A stretch of 64,000 bases of DNA, taken from the NCBI GenBank assembly GCA_014904845.1, contig MU119339.1:62001-126000 (forward strand), given 5' to 3'. This document shows, piece after piece, positions 32,711 through 44,776 of this stretch; the first letter of the stretch is position 1, and every line of letters starts with the position of its first letter. A program made the position numbers and the translations under genes. The notes beneath the pieces are model-generated. The model ran no database searches, was not told the DNA's origin, and saw nothing but the letters and a program-made list of their open reading frames with translations. The DNA comes from Acephala macrosclerotiorum. Taxonomy: Eukaryota > Ascomycota > Leotiomycetes > Helotiales > Mollisiaceae.

Positions 32711-33952
32711 TCTTCAGAAGAAAAGCCTTAAGTTAGAAGGTCTTGCAGAGAGGCTTTCTCCCTCTATATTCCCTAAAGAACAAAGAACCACATTAGGTAT
32801 TGGGAAGAAGCATTACAAAAGGCACAAAGTTCTGCCCTGGGGATTCTTCTTTGACATGATATCAAGTGATAGTCGGAGAAGGTTTGCGAGCAGCCATTGA
32901 GCTGAGGTCTGAGAAGTGCAGTGCATTTCATTGGAGGTCATCATCCTTTCCAACAATATCCTTTCATAGCCTAGCTTTCAAGGCAAGCTATATCGTTGAT
33001 AGGTAGAAGGCGGGCACATATCGATCCTTTGTCTTCAGAGCTGAGCGCAAGCATCACGTGTATAAGACTGACGTTCCGTCACCTCCTTTGACTTCAACGC
33101 TTAGCTCTGCTCCAGGAGGCGGTCAGTGATAAATCTCGCGTTCAATCAACAATAGTTTCAAGTCACCTGTCAAGCTTGGGCATCTGGTCTTGACCTCGAG
33201 GCGTTGAGCTGAATTGCCGCCGTGGTGAAACAAGGGAAGGATCATTCGGGGATAGCCGCCCGACAGCAATGACTGCTACTTCGTGGTGTGTAGTAGCTGG
33301 TGCATTTTCACTGCTGTTTCAGCCGAGAAAGACGCGTTTAGATCACGAATGGGTGCTGGGTCGAAGTTGATATGGTAGTAGTAGAGAGAAAACATGAGGA
33401 TGGGATAAGGTTCAGGCTTCTCTAGGCTCCGCCTTCCCCAACGGTCTCCGAAGCGAAGCATAAAATTCCTCCACACTTCTCCAGCTTTCATACTTCTATC
33501 AATACCATCACACCTCAAACGATTTTATCAAGCTGCTTCAGTCTCGGTTCAACTCTATCCGCCACCTTGAAAATCTTGATTCGAAGACGCCAACTCCATC
33601 ACAGAGTACACAACGCGCCAGCTTAGTCTGCGACTCTGCGCCTTGCTCCTGCGGATCGGCCTGTCGCGGACTGGCGCGTGTGATTCGACATGCGAATGCG
33701 ACGAAACCAATCATGAGGCTTGTATCTTTTTGTAAGCCCAATCTTAATCCTAGGCGCTCTGTCAAGTAAGAGTAAAGTGTTTTTAGGGGAGCATAATTGA
33801 GGAAGTCCTCACAGGGGCTGAAGATAAAGTCGAAGGATCCCGCCCCCATGCCCATTTCCTCTTTGCTCTCTTCTGTTGCCGCCATTTGCTTCGCGTCCAA
33901 GCTGTGACCTTTCTGAGCGTTCGTACGAATCTAGCATCTCTCATTGTTCGCG
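32711..33952. other. Intergenic, with doubtful minus-strand ORFs
   Basis: ORFs at 33538-33900 (120 residues) and 33276-33518 lack family motifs and could be chance. The right part is presumably the promoter of the membrane protein at 33953. Confidence 0.4.
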
Positions 33953-35050
33953 ATGCTTCAGAAACCCATCCTCACGCAGCTGATGCTCTTCGAAGTATCG
34001 CTGGCAACAGTAGCCCAGACGTGTGTTTGGAAAGACGGGTCGATAGCGACAGGATTTGTTCCGTGCACGACGAACTCGACTACAGCTTCGGGAAACTGCT
34101 GTCTGAATGGGGAAACTTGTCTTTCGTCTGGTCTGTGCTATGGGAATATTGGGTTGATATATCGAGGCGCGTGTCTAAATACTTGGGGTGGTGATTGTCC
34201 GACATATTGTGACGACAGTAAGAGTTTCCCTTGTATTATATCCTCGATTTGCTTCGATTTACTGACCGCGATATTGTATAGTTGCTGACAAATGGGCGAA
34301 CCGTAGTTCCTCACCAGCTCTCACCTTAGAACAGCTAAAATGCTGATTATGGATAGTCTTGCCTTGTCCTTTTGCAAATACCGGCTCATCGGATGGTCCG
34401 CAATCATTCTGGTAAGCCTCCAGCTTTTAATAACATACCCTAACCCTAAGAAAGTTTCAAAGTTGCACTTGGTCCATGGCAATTCCTTCCACAAGTTCTA
34501 AAAGAGGCATGCTTACAATCAAAATAGGTGTGGTGCAGATGGAACTACTGCTTGCGTTGCGTCGAACGAATCCCACTTCATAACGGTTAACCCATCCGCG
34601 GCTACGAGAATCCTCACCTCGACGTCCTCGGCATCAGCAGCGACTTCTACTGGAGGAACGACCACATCAGGAGCGTCAGGAGGAGCAACGTCAGGGGCAG
34701 CGACTACCTCCAGTGGTTCAAAGGAATCAACTTCTGCGGCATCATCGTCCGGGTCTTCAAGCAATGGTACGGCCATAGGCTTGGGTGTAGGTTTGGGAGT
34801 TCTTGCTATTGCTGCAGTCGGAGCTGGACTTTGGGCACTGCGATCACATCGACGGCAAAGGGCTCAGTTGGAGGAACTCCACGCACATGCAATACAGCAA
34901 GGACAACAGGGTGCGCTGATGGACTATCAACTTGGTGAACCTAAGCTAGAAATCAACACGTATGGGGGGCCGGTTCATCAAGAGATGGATAGCAGACCTC
35001 CCTTCCCCACGGAATTGGAGGGCAATAGAGCGGAGCTTGGAGAGAGATAA
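33953..35050 (+). CDS. Single-pass membrane protein with Cys-rich ectodomain, three exons
   Basis: Exons 33953-34217, 34357-34411 and 34528-35050 give 280 residues. A signal peptide (residues 1 to about 21) precedes a Cys-rich ectodomain (QTCVWKDGS, GNCCLNGETCLSSGLCY, GDCPTYCDD, PCPFANTGSSDGPQSFWC). A Ser/Thr/Ala/Gly stalk, a transmembrane helix (AIGLGVGLGVLAIAAVGAGL), a basic stop (RSHRRQR) and an acidic tail follow. The first intron (34218-34356) is inferred: a shorter acceptor at about 34280 leaves an in-frame TGA, while the acceptor at 34356, preceded by a TGCTGAT branch-like site, gives an open frame. The plan is common in fungal surface sensor-like proteins. It is the only intact member of the four in this window. 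Confidence 0.7.
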
Positions 35051-35304
35051 CCAGCGTAGTTTGAATGCTGCAGATCAATGAATTCATGACAATACGACAA
35101 GAATTTTTCCTAGAACCGCAAGTGATATTCGTGAACATTGCGGCATTGAGTTCAGCGAGTGAAGGAAGAGTAGAGATTGAGGTACCCGGTAGCTCGTGGG
35201 GGATAGAAATGCTTTGCCGAATTCGGATTCTGCCGCTATTTCCCGCTTCCAGGTCAAATGAAATATCCCACCACGACCTGACTTCGATACTAAAGACCAA
35301 TGAG

Positions 35305-37980
35305 ATGCCACCCAAAAACCAGACGGTAGCCTCTGTGGCTTCTGGTACAATCAAAAAACGCAAGACACCACCCCAATCATCCTCAGAAAATATGAATACC
35401 TCAGGTAGTCGCGGTGTCAAACGCGCCAGGACGATGAATGACGCACGATCAATCATTACACAGGCTGCCGACTCAGCTCTGAAGAACGGCGAACTGGACC
35501 TCCAATCCTTTCTCAAAGCACGGGAATTCGAGATTAAAGCTCTCCAAGATGGCATGCAAAAGGCCAAAGGTATCCTCACAACGCGAGCTTTTCAATCCGT
35601 TCCTCGGGACATGCGAAGAAGAACTGCGAGTCACAATGTCAAGCGAGTGCCGAAGAGGTTGCAGAATAGAGCAGCGAGGGAGATGAGAGAGGACAATACG
35701 CCGACGGTCAAGGCAAGCAAGAGAGAGCCTAGAAGCTCGAGAGGAAGACTCCGCGCGGAGACAGCAAAGCGATTGGGCATACTGGCTGAGAAGAAGAGAG
35801 CTTTGAAAGCTAGGGATGCGGCGAGAGCTGCGGGAATACAGACAAGAGCTGCTCGGCCCAAGCTTAGGAAGGACATGTTGAACAATCCGCCGAAGCCAAA
35901 GTCGAAGTTCAGAAAGAGGCAGATTCACAAAACTTGGTTGCCTACCCACATGTGGCATGCTAAGAGGGCAACGATGACAGAGCCCAAAGAACCACTATGG
36001 AGGTTTGCAATACCCCTCACATCGACCCAAAAATCATACCGGCCTACACATAGAGCCAGTGGAGCACGAGGCGCCGTTGCTTGGGATATGAGTTACACGA
36101 GCACAATTGGCTTGGAAGGTCAAGCTTTAAGCATTAAGAAGCTGCTGAAGTCAGTGGGCGTCGCCGAGTCCGGGCTGTGGGAAGAAAGAGGCACAAAATG
36201 GAGATTGGGGAAGAGAAGCTGGACAGGATGGTTGTCTAGAGAAGCCAAAGATAAATCTATTCTCATTGGCCCCTCTACTGTCTTATGGTCTCCCACAGAG
36301 TCGGAAGCCCCAAGTGAAGATGCTGAAGTGAAGGCAAAGAAGCCTTACATGAGGCAAGCATTCATCAGAATTCACCCATCCATATTCTTCGAAACTTGGA
36401 CCGAGATTCTGCGTCTTTCAAAGTTGCAGCGCCCTGTGGTACATGCGGAAGACCTTCGATTTGAGATTGGCAGTATTGAGATTACAGGCCCAGCATCGAC
36501 TGAAGCATTACTTGGCATCTTGCACCCTTACGACGACTCAGGCGAGCCTGGAAAGACTTTCAGTTCCCTAGCTGGAGTTACAAATCCGGGTTCACTACCT
36601 TCGAATTCCATTCTATCATTTCCGATTGTGGACCCTCGACTGAAGTATCCACCAAGACCTGTCAAACTACCAAATGCCAATGATGAAGAAGCGAACTTCA
36701 GTCTACTTGAGCTGTTATCAGCTTGGCCTGTAGATGAATCGACCGGATCGCCTGCATTGTTCAATCGAGATGCTCGATTCAAAGCAACTCGACTACCATC
36801 TCAGAAATCTCTTAATCGACGAAAGGCTCTAGCTCGACCGGGAGCTTATCCATCCAGCGTTGCAAATGATCCTCCGATACCTATCATGCTCTTTACGTCT
36901 CGAATGTCTACATCTGCAGCTCAGGGAACTTGGACATTACTTGCACCATGGAAATGCATTCTGCCCATCTGGTACGGCTTGATGCACCAGCCGCTCTCTA
37001 CGGGTGGAAATCCTCGTTTCGGTGGACTACAAGAGATACGACAAATCCATTTCGAACAAGGAATGCCTTGGTTCCCAGCAGATTATCCTGGCACACCAGC
37101 CGGCTTTGCTTGGGAGTCTGAACAGCGGCTGAAGAGATATAAGGAATGGAGCAAGAGACCGAAAGGAAAGCGGGTTGAATGGACGTCACTTGATCTTGGT
37201 ACTGGGAGGAAAGGGGAGATTGGACGAGGCTGGGCTTGCGACTTTGAGAAGATCATTGGTCTTGAGCCACTATCTGACGTCGATATATCTCTGAATACCG
37301 CAACGACTCAAGACAGCGATAAGTCGGCTCAGGCCCATACACAACCTAAGCAGGCTGCGCTTCAGCTTCCCGTGCAACATCTTCCTGGAAAGGAGCTCGT
37401 ATCTCTCATCTCATCTCGGACCGCCGAGCCCCCCTCAATCACATCCATCGCAACAATCCGCATCACATTTCTCTCTCGTGGCATCGCCAGCCCTTGTGCC
37501 CGTATCTACAGGCTCCCTGCGCCCTCACCATCCTCCTCGGGCGGTGACTCTCCACCATCAGAAACCCAACCAGCCACAACCCGTTCAGAATGGCTTTCCC
37601 TGCTCCCCAAAACCACCAATACCAAACCTCTCCCAAAACAAAAACCCAACACCAAGCTCGGCCGAATCCCACTCAACACACCTCTGCCCCAGCGCGTACG
37701 ACTACTCGCACAATCTCTACTTGACACTCCAGCTCCGAAATACCCAGCAGATAAGAATGACGACGGCCATCCACTTGTACCTGATGAGGAAGATCTGATA
37801 GGTTTTGTTACCACGGGAGAGTTTAACCTGGCTGAGGGAAAGGGGGTTGCGGTTGGGAGTGTGGTTGTGAGTAAGGTGCTTGAGGGTATGAGGAGAGGGA
37901 CTGCTAAGGAGGGGAAATTGTGTATTGTGAGAAATGCGGGAGAGAGGATTGGGAGGTTGGCTAGGTGGGAGGCTGTTTGA
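35305..37980 (+). CDS. POP1: POP1, largest protein subunit of RNase P and RNase MRP
   Basis: Single exon, 891 residues, from the ATG at 35305 (MPPKNQTVA); the frame is open upstream, but those codons look like leader. The basic N-terminal POP1 region is clear: PRDMRRRTASHNVKRVPKRL at about 115-135, then SKFRKRQIHKTWLPTHMWHA at about 205-225. The POPLD-type block is at about 520-600: PIPIMLFTSRMS, GTWTLLAPWKCILPIWYGLM, GGLQEIRQIHFEQGMPWFPA. The C-terminus has DLIGFVTTGEFNLAEGKG and the conserved LCIVRNAGERIGRLARWEA. It acts in the nucleus in tRNA 5' processing and rRNA maturation. As an essential gene it marks core chromosome DNA. Confidence 0.93.
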   Translation: MPPKNQTVASVASGTIKKRKTPPQSSSENMNTSGSRGVKRARTMNDARSIITQAADSALKNGELDLQSFLKAREFEIKALQDGMQKAKGILTTRAFQSVPRDMRRRTASHNVKRVPKRLQNRAAREMREDNTPTVKASKREPRSSRGRLRAETAKRLGILAEKKRALKARDAARAAGIQTRAARPKLRKDMLNNPPKPKSKFRKRQIHKTWLPTHMWHAKRATMTEPKEPLWRFAIPLTSTQKSYRPTHRASGARGAVAWDMSYTSTIGLEGQALSIKKLLKSVGVAESGLWEERGTKWRLGKRSWTGWLSREAKDKSILIGPSTVLWSPTESEAPSEDAEVKAKKPYMRQAFIRIHPSIFFETWTEILRLSKLQRPVVHAEDLRFEIGSIEITGPASTEALLGILHPYDDSGEPGKTFSSLAGVTNPGSLPSNSILSFPIVDPRLKYPPRPVKLPNANDEEANFSLLELLSAWPVDESTGSPALFNRDARFKATRLPSQKSLNRRKALARPGAYPSSVANDPPIPIMLFTSRMSTSAAQGTWTLLAPWKCILPIWYGLMHQPLSTGGNPRFGGLQEIRQIHFEQGMPWFPADYPGTPAGFAWESEQRLKRYKEWSKRPKGKRVEWTSLDLGTGRKGEIGRGWACDFEKIIGLEPLSDVDISLNTATTQDSDKSAQAHTQPKQAALQLPVQHLPGKELVSLISSRTAEPPSITSIATIRITFLSRGIASPCARIYRLPAPSPSSSGGDSPPSETQPATTRSEWLSLLPKTTNTKPLPKQKPNTKLGRIPLNTPLPQRVRLLAQSLLDTPAPKYPADKNDDGHPLVPDEEDLIGFVTTGEFNLAEGKGVAVGSVVVSKVLEGMRRGTAKEGKLCIVRNAGERIGRLARWEAV

Positions 37981-38286
37981 GTGATCATGGTCTAGATAGA
38001 GAATAAGAGATACCCATTGTCTGTTGCTTTGAAGTGGATTTGTGTCTTTTCAATGTCCGATGTGAGCTCGGTTGTGGTTAGCAGGACAAGCAGGTAAAGT
38101 CCGAAAGCAGATTTCAAACCATATGTTGATATTGGGACTAACTATGTGTTACTTGCCTCTCAATGCCATTGTACTCACTTGCTGATTTTCGTGTAAAACT
38201 TTGATTAGAAGAAAAGAGAAAAGATAATTAGAGCCGTTGGGACATGCGCAATGCGAGCAACGAAAAATGGAAACATTAGGACACGA

Positions 38287-39285
38287 TCAATACGAGTAAG
38301 GACTCAAAAGCTCTGTAGTTGGCGGCAGCCTTGCCAGTATGACTTCGGGAGGAGTCCAATCTGGGCTCGGCTTCCCGGTCTTCACTCTCCGCTTCTGGTA
38401 CGCTTTCCATTTCTTCGCAGACTTGGCCAAATACTCCGTAATATCTTGACGAAGAATCTTGCCCGCCCAATGGTGGCCCATTCAGCATCACAGGATACAC
38501 GACTGGGTTGCTGTTCAGGAACCAATTCCAAGGTTATCTCGTCGGCACGAATGTGGCCGTTGACGTTGACTAGGACATGTAACCGTTCTAGGCCCACGAA
38601 CATTTTTATATCGGCTTCGTCCATGTCAAACTCTGGGTGTTATAGCATATGGCAACAGATTTGAGACTAAATTTGCTGAAGACTCGTAGATCTGAGCCGA
38701 CAAGATAGGCTGTGTCAATATCTAAGTTCCAGAAAAGTGGCCCTTCAATACCCGGCAAGGTGATTGGTTCACCGACAGCTCGTCTGGATGCTCGGCAGAC
38801 GTGGGCCATTGCTCTGCTCTTGGGCGGTGGCCCATAACCTCCGTTGCTCAGCTGGCTAGGTTTTCGTGCATGGCGAACACTCGTGGAGAAACAGCAGCCA
38901 TTGCCCAGATCATCAATTGAATCTCGGTAGGTAATCTAGAAAAGCGAGTAAGTGGATTCAGTGGTCTCTGCTCGACTGTCATTGCTGTGATCCTCGGCAT
39001 GGATATGCCACGCAAGTAACGAATTGCAGTCCAGTGTTCAGTCAATTCCATCAACAAAGTTTGAATGGTAGCAAGAGCCGTCTGTTCTCGAGAGGAGCCA
39101 GATAGATACTCTTGTTCGAGAGGTATGAGAGTGAAGTCCGTAGTTGCGTCCTCGTTCCCAACCACGAAAATGATTTCTCCAAGCCCTTTCTGGACACATT
39201 CGATAATGTCTTGAAACGCAGGCTTCCTTATCGTTGATATTTTCGAATTAAGAGATTCATTACAGGCCGCGTCATACAGTTTCAT
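38287..39285 (-). pseudogene. 2EXR-domain protein gene with frameshifts
   Basis: The ATG at 39285 opens 145 residues that end in a 2EXR-type motif: RFSRLPTEIQLMIWAMAAVSP. Frame is then lost near MHENLAS, and the family text goes on in other frames: YGPPPKSRAMAHVCRASRRA, FWNLDIDTAYLVGSDLRVF, DEADIKMFVGLERLHVLVNV and WKAYQKRRVKTGKPSPDW, with a last stop at 38287. At least three frameshifts separate these blocks and no intron explains them. 2EXR proteins are a large, variable fungal family of unknown function. This copy is non-functional as read. Confidence 0.65.
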
Positions 39286-42200
39286 TTCTCAAAATGATCA
39301 CTTTTAAGGGGCAAAAGAGTACACAAAGTCCTTGATTCTACCAGACATCTAGAGGACACCTTTTAATCATAGAATCCCAAAACACCAAGTGTTCCACGCC
39401 AATTCACGTGATTTAGGGCATCCTAGACCACCATTTTAACATCATTGTGAGGGATGGCGAATAGGGACCATGTTGGATTCAACCTGTAGTGCTAAAGCTC
39501 GCACATCGACTGCGAGAGGAGGCGTAAACGCAATAGGCATTTGGTCGCGTGTCAGATCATTGGATCTTCAATACCTCCCGCCGTGATTCACGGCAGATGC
39601 TCAATATAGCCGGGGCTCTCGTTTTCGACGTCATTTTCGTCTCGGCATTCTCGTGTACTTCGTATTAGCAACGACGCATGGGAAGGATGCGACATGGCTC
39701 CATATCATGTATTTTGATCTGTTCGGGTAGGTCGGAGAATTTTGCAAGGCGCTTCCTTGTCGCCTTGGGTGGGGCGCATTCGTCTTGATCGAGTCTTCAT
39801 CGTTAGATACCATTTCTTTGCGCCCAAAATATTTTTTCCAATAGTCGTTGCTAGGCCAACGTTGGTTTGAATTCATAGGAAGGAGCTTCAAGTTCTGTCA
39901 ACAGGTTCTCAGGTCTATCTTCACTCCATAGCGCTCGTATCGCTGTGCAATAGTGGCTCCTTGGCCCTCACCATGCCTCTAGCCTTCTTGCGTCCCTTCA
40001 TTTGCTTGAGAATTTCGTTTCTATAATCTCGCTGTGCGTTTCAAGATGGAGCACACGCGCCAGCATGCATATAGTCGTGATATGAAGCACAAATTATTAG
40101 ACATTATCTTACTTTTGGTTCCCAATATAATCTACAATCATCATGATTGATTCTGCCTCTCCGCCTCAACCAACTTCCTTTCACTTCGAAAATCCTACAT
40201 TTTTGAAGATCGTTTCTGCTTCTCGAGTATATCCCACTTCTTCTGCCATGCATCCAGCCACTCCTTCGCACCAAGGATCCGTTCACTTTTCAGCCCAACG
40301 GCACGTCTCTCGAAGTTGTATTTGCTTTGGATGTATCTGCGCAGCTTCGGTATCGCTAGAGGTACTCGGCTGAGGTTCGTCGTATTCAGTGTGTCTGTGC
40401 TTGGAGCATTGTACGGGTTGGGGGCATAATTTGCTTGAGGAGAACTTTGAATAGTCAATGATCTCCCACTGCGAGTGAGGGAGAGGTCGCGTGACTTACT
40501 TCGAAGGTGTCCTTGCAAGTATCTCAGCCGATGTACACGCTTCCAGTAAGGGACTGGTGGGCTCTGATACTTGCATGACGAAAGCAACGAGCAAGGACAA
40601 CGATTTTTGAGGACCTACAAGGTATTTCGAACACGAGCACCTGTATGCAAGATATTCCAGACTTCAACAGTGCCTACTTAAGACATGTTTGAACTTGGAA
40701 ACATATGGAAATTTTGTGCTCATTGCGGACCAAACCATAGCCACGTCACAGAAAGGCACCATGCAGTTTTCCATGTCGATTGACCAAGCCTTAGTGCTGA
40801 CAAGAGTTTCCGCAAGATCTTGAAGGAGTCCCGACCGAGTGTTCTCATCGAGGACCAGGCATAGCAAGTCTGAATGACCAACGAGGCTCTCACAGTACCG
40901 GATACCCACAGCTCGCTGTGCATAAAGGTAAGCTGGGCATTGAGGAAGCGGCGTTGTACAAGCCGTACTAGCGTAACTCTTCGCTGCTACCACACCAGTG
41001 GTTCCTGCGCAGATAGTGGCTGGGAAGAAGCCAAAGAGCCATTTTGGGACGTCGACAAGTTAAGGGTGCTAGAACTTTAGTTTGGTTGTGATACATTGGT
41101 TCGTTTGTTCACGATGATGCTATCCACGTGGTTACCATCTCAAGCTGTCACGGGAGATCGACAACCCTTCAGCCTCGCGAAACGGGAGGGCGCTTCATGC
41201 AACCTCCCGTTCCAAATAGGGATGCATTGCTCGGCCATTACAGAAGCATTTTCCCAGCCAAATTGCTGTTCAGATTGCGAGTAAGAAACTCATTGTGTAG
41301 GAAATGCCAAGCTATCAAGTTCATCCTGCTGAGTAACAAGAGAAATTATAGTCGACTCGAGCTCCGGTAGGGCTGAGGAATTTCGCCACCCTTTGAGGCT
41401 GCAACACCTAGTCCTAATATCAACGATAATAACAGAAGATCGGATTTGCTGCCAGAATTCTCGAAGCATCCCGGATTCGTCTTCGTTCTTCCACAAACCT
41501 CCCTGTCAAAATCCATGTCCTACATGGAGGGATTTTACGCACCAGTTATATTGAACGAACTCGCTACAAACATCATCGGTCAAGTATCTGTACTGCCACT
41601 GGGATCTCACCTTACCCAAGCTACCCCACGCGGCTCTATAGCACACAAGCATGGACAAGCTAGGAACACTTCACATGTTGATTCTTCGTATCGGAGAATA
41701 CACTTGGGCCGAGGCTCACAACTTGACGACTAGACACCGCTATTTACTGTTTGATCAGTTCTCACGTTGTATCGGGACAAATCTTTCAGAACAAGGCGAA
41801 CTTCTAAACGCCTGCGAGCATCAACTACACAAACTTCGTGCCCTTAGCTTGGGAGCCCTCGGGAAAATTACGAGCGAGATTTCTGCTTAGACCTTTTTCT
41901 TTAACTCATCGTCGTACATGAGCTTAGTGTGTATTCAAGGTCGAGGAAAGCGTCAGCTGTCCTTTTGAACACATACCCAAGCAGAAGCAAGAGCGGAATC
42001 TCCAGCGGGGGCGGAGCTGAGCGGAACAGATTTCTTGGGGCCTTATGGTCCTGAGGAATATATGGGAGTTAAAAAGGTGCCTCGAGAACTTGTTTTCGAA
42101 ATTTAAAGTACCTGCCACAAAATTTGTGAGCTACGGGATATGTCCTGGTGCGCGGACTCAACGTAAACGCATCACGTGCAGGACTCTCGCTTGTGAATTC

Positions 42201-44776
42201 ACCCCTTTCCGTGTAGGCCAGGCCATTCTGATTTCCAATCGCAGAAATTCCGTTCCACAGCAGCTGAGATGCAGCACATGTTCGTATCAATCCGATGTGA
42301 TAGAATGTGGGAAGCATCTGCTAGTCTGGTTGTTTGTTGGTCTTTCCTCGGCGGCAGCTTTTGACTTTTACCTTTCACTAGATATAACGCAGTAAAAGAC
42401 CGAGCTGTCCAATCTCTGTAGCGGATTTGATATGCCCTAGCAAAATTGGGAGTTGAATGTGAGTAGACTTGGGGGCCAGGCCTGCGGCAGGACATTCGCT
42501 ACCGAGCGTTACGATGTACAAGTATTCCACTTACCGCCTCGAAGGGATGGATCTTCGTGAAACACTATCACCGGGATCACGAGGAAAGCGCTAATAGACT
42601 GCCCGCTTGCACGGTTTGCGGAGATGTGCATGCGGAAGTCGGTGAGGGTTGTGACAGATGGCCGGCCTTGAGGGACGTCATGTGGACTAGTAAGCTGAGC
42701 CGGCGAGGCGCATTTCACAGAAGACTTAAGGATCCCGAGTTTGAATAAGGTAGTGTGTGGTTGGGGAAGTTCTGCAGTAAGAAGCAATTGAGTCCTAAAG
42801 GGCTTTCCAGTTGCGTTTGCGTTACTGTTCTGAGAGAAGCGTTAGCGACGGCGTCGCTCGAGTTACATGTCAAGTCTGAGTGGAAAGCAGCGGCACTTTT
42901 CATGAAGCCTAGGGCTAGTAGAAGTATACCAACGCTTTGAATAACCAATGAAACTATGTCTACATGGGTTGAGGCACCTCACTTGAGATTTTTAGCTTGT
43001 GGAATGGTTCTGCGTGAGCGAAATTCGATGGAGGATGACCACTTCAATGGCGGTAGCAGATCGGTAGCCGTCGAGGACAGCTCCGAGCGAAATCTTGAGC
43101 CTCAAATTTCCCTACGAGTACCGCCCAATTTCCCAAATGTAACCAAAATGTGGCTTCTCTATTCGTCCCACCGCCATAGTGGCCCAACCCAGGGAGCACC
43201 GTCACCGTTGAACAAGACGCCACAATCCGCTGTTGCGTTTGACAGACTCAGCCCTTCGTCCTAGAAGATCTCGTTGATCCACACAGTCGGTGATCAATTC
43301 GGATCAAAACATACAGTTGATTTAATCCCGTGCCTGAAGGTTTTCTCAATTGCCGAGAGGAGAGAGTAGATTGCACCTGCTCAAACCCCGCGGCTTCGCC
43401 TGTCGTACTACCTAGGTTCTTCACAGAGATCAAGTCTTACGTAACTTCACTCCAACGGCAGGCATATAGCTCTTGAATGCGTTTACCCTAAGCCATTCAG
43501 GCTGTTCAGTGGTATCTAGACCGGCAATCATACTACGAGGAATGTTGATACACACTTACGAGGAAGAAGTAAGGATTCGAATTCGAGTTAGGTGGTGTCT
43601 GATTAGGACTTTTAGTCTCTGAGTTTTTTACCCCTGGATTGGGAAGCGTCAGGGAAACGATATCTCGAGTTACATGTCATATTTAAGAGTTTGTGTATCT
43701 CTTCTCTTCTTCTTTTCCTTTTTGACGAGACCTTCGACGTCATACCTAGTGAAAGTAAAACCGATGTCGGTTCTCATTCCGAGAGCGGGAGGAGAGTGGA
43801 AGTTGTTGTGAGAGCGGAGCATAGCGGAAAGTTCTCAAGGAGCTCAGTGGCTACAAAGAGTACGTATTAGCTACAGGTCAGCCTTAGTCCTCTCGTCTCA
43901 CCGAGGACGTCTCGAAGCCAACCTTACTTTCTCTTTCCCCCCACGAGAACCGTCCATCATCATCACAACGTAGCTCCTGACTTCGTCACACCAAGTCGCC
44001 GGCTCAGCCCGAGGCTTCGAACTTGATCGCGAGAACAAGATGCCGTCAACCGTTGCCAAGTCCGACAGACAGCGTCCACCTCCTGCTTCGCGGCACTGTT
44101 TCTCGAGGGGCCAGAGCTAGAGAAGAGCCCGAGAATTGGCGACATGAATTTTTCTTTATCGCAACTGGTCTTCCTATTACTTCATCGTTCCGGTGAAGTG
44201 GGTAAGTGCCCAGGACCTTCACTTACCGCTGTTGCGCCCCTTCAAGTGACATGACGGCACCTGGCGCTTGACCAGGGTTGAGTGCCGAGAAGGGTGCGGT
44301 GGTGGTACAGTAGTCTCGGGTTTCGGAACTGGTGAGGCTGATCTCATGGAAGCCGGGAGGCTGAGTGCATTGTTAAGCGTTATGGCTGAGAAGGACTTTC
44401 TGCATTTGAGCAGCCTCGTGGTCCTTCGAGTCTGACTGCTGAGTGCTACTGTTAAGTCCTTGCCAGTGAAGACCTGGAGGACTCTTGCCCGCTGTCTAGC
44501 TTTCAACTTGGTTGTGCACTTTACCTATCACAGCATGATGCGATAGAGCACTAAGACCGAAGCTTGTTTCGATGCTCAACCTTTGATTATGAGTATGTGT
44601 ACAGTATGCTAGTATCTGCTTTTTTCGATATCTCGGGTATCAATTCTTTCCAAACCATCCAGAACTCCAAGAATGCATGTCAGCCCAATCCAAAATCTAG
44701 AATAGTACAGTATAGATATACAAAGAGTAAGAAAGATAAGCTTCCTCCTCTTTCACCTCTTCTACCTTATTAACAA
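39286..44776. other. Gene-poor, decayed region of about 5.5 kb
   Basis: Several ORFs look protein-like but incomplete: minus-strand 40664-40993 (SGLLQDLAETLVSTKAW, IDMENCMVPFCDVAMVWS), minus-strand 40140-40576, where an ATG at 40576 (MQVSEPTSPLLEAC) precedes a possible GTAAGT intron, and plus-strand 41651-41890. I could not assemble a complete gene or name a family. No repeat array recognised. Confidence 0.4.

Noticed and set aside
33225..33255. GGAAGGATCATT-like string resembling the 3' end of 18S rRNA
   Set aside because: The match is limited to a dozen bases and the surroundings are not rRNA.
40104..40587. Possible two-exon small gene on the minus strand
   Set aside because: The ATG at 40576 and a GTAAGT donor look good, but the joined frame differs from the longer open frame downstream. 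The model is ambiguous, so it is mentioned only within the gap entry.
42715..42948. Minus-strand ORF with a signal-peptide-like start (LLLALGFMKSAAA)
   Set aside because: It begins with a TTG codon, has no usable upstream ATG, and is lost by frameshift after about 75 codons. Not supportable as a secreted protein gene.
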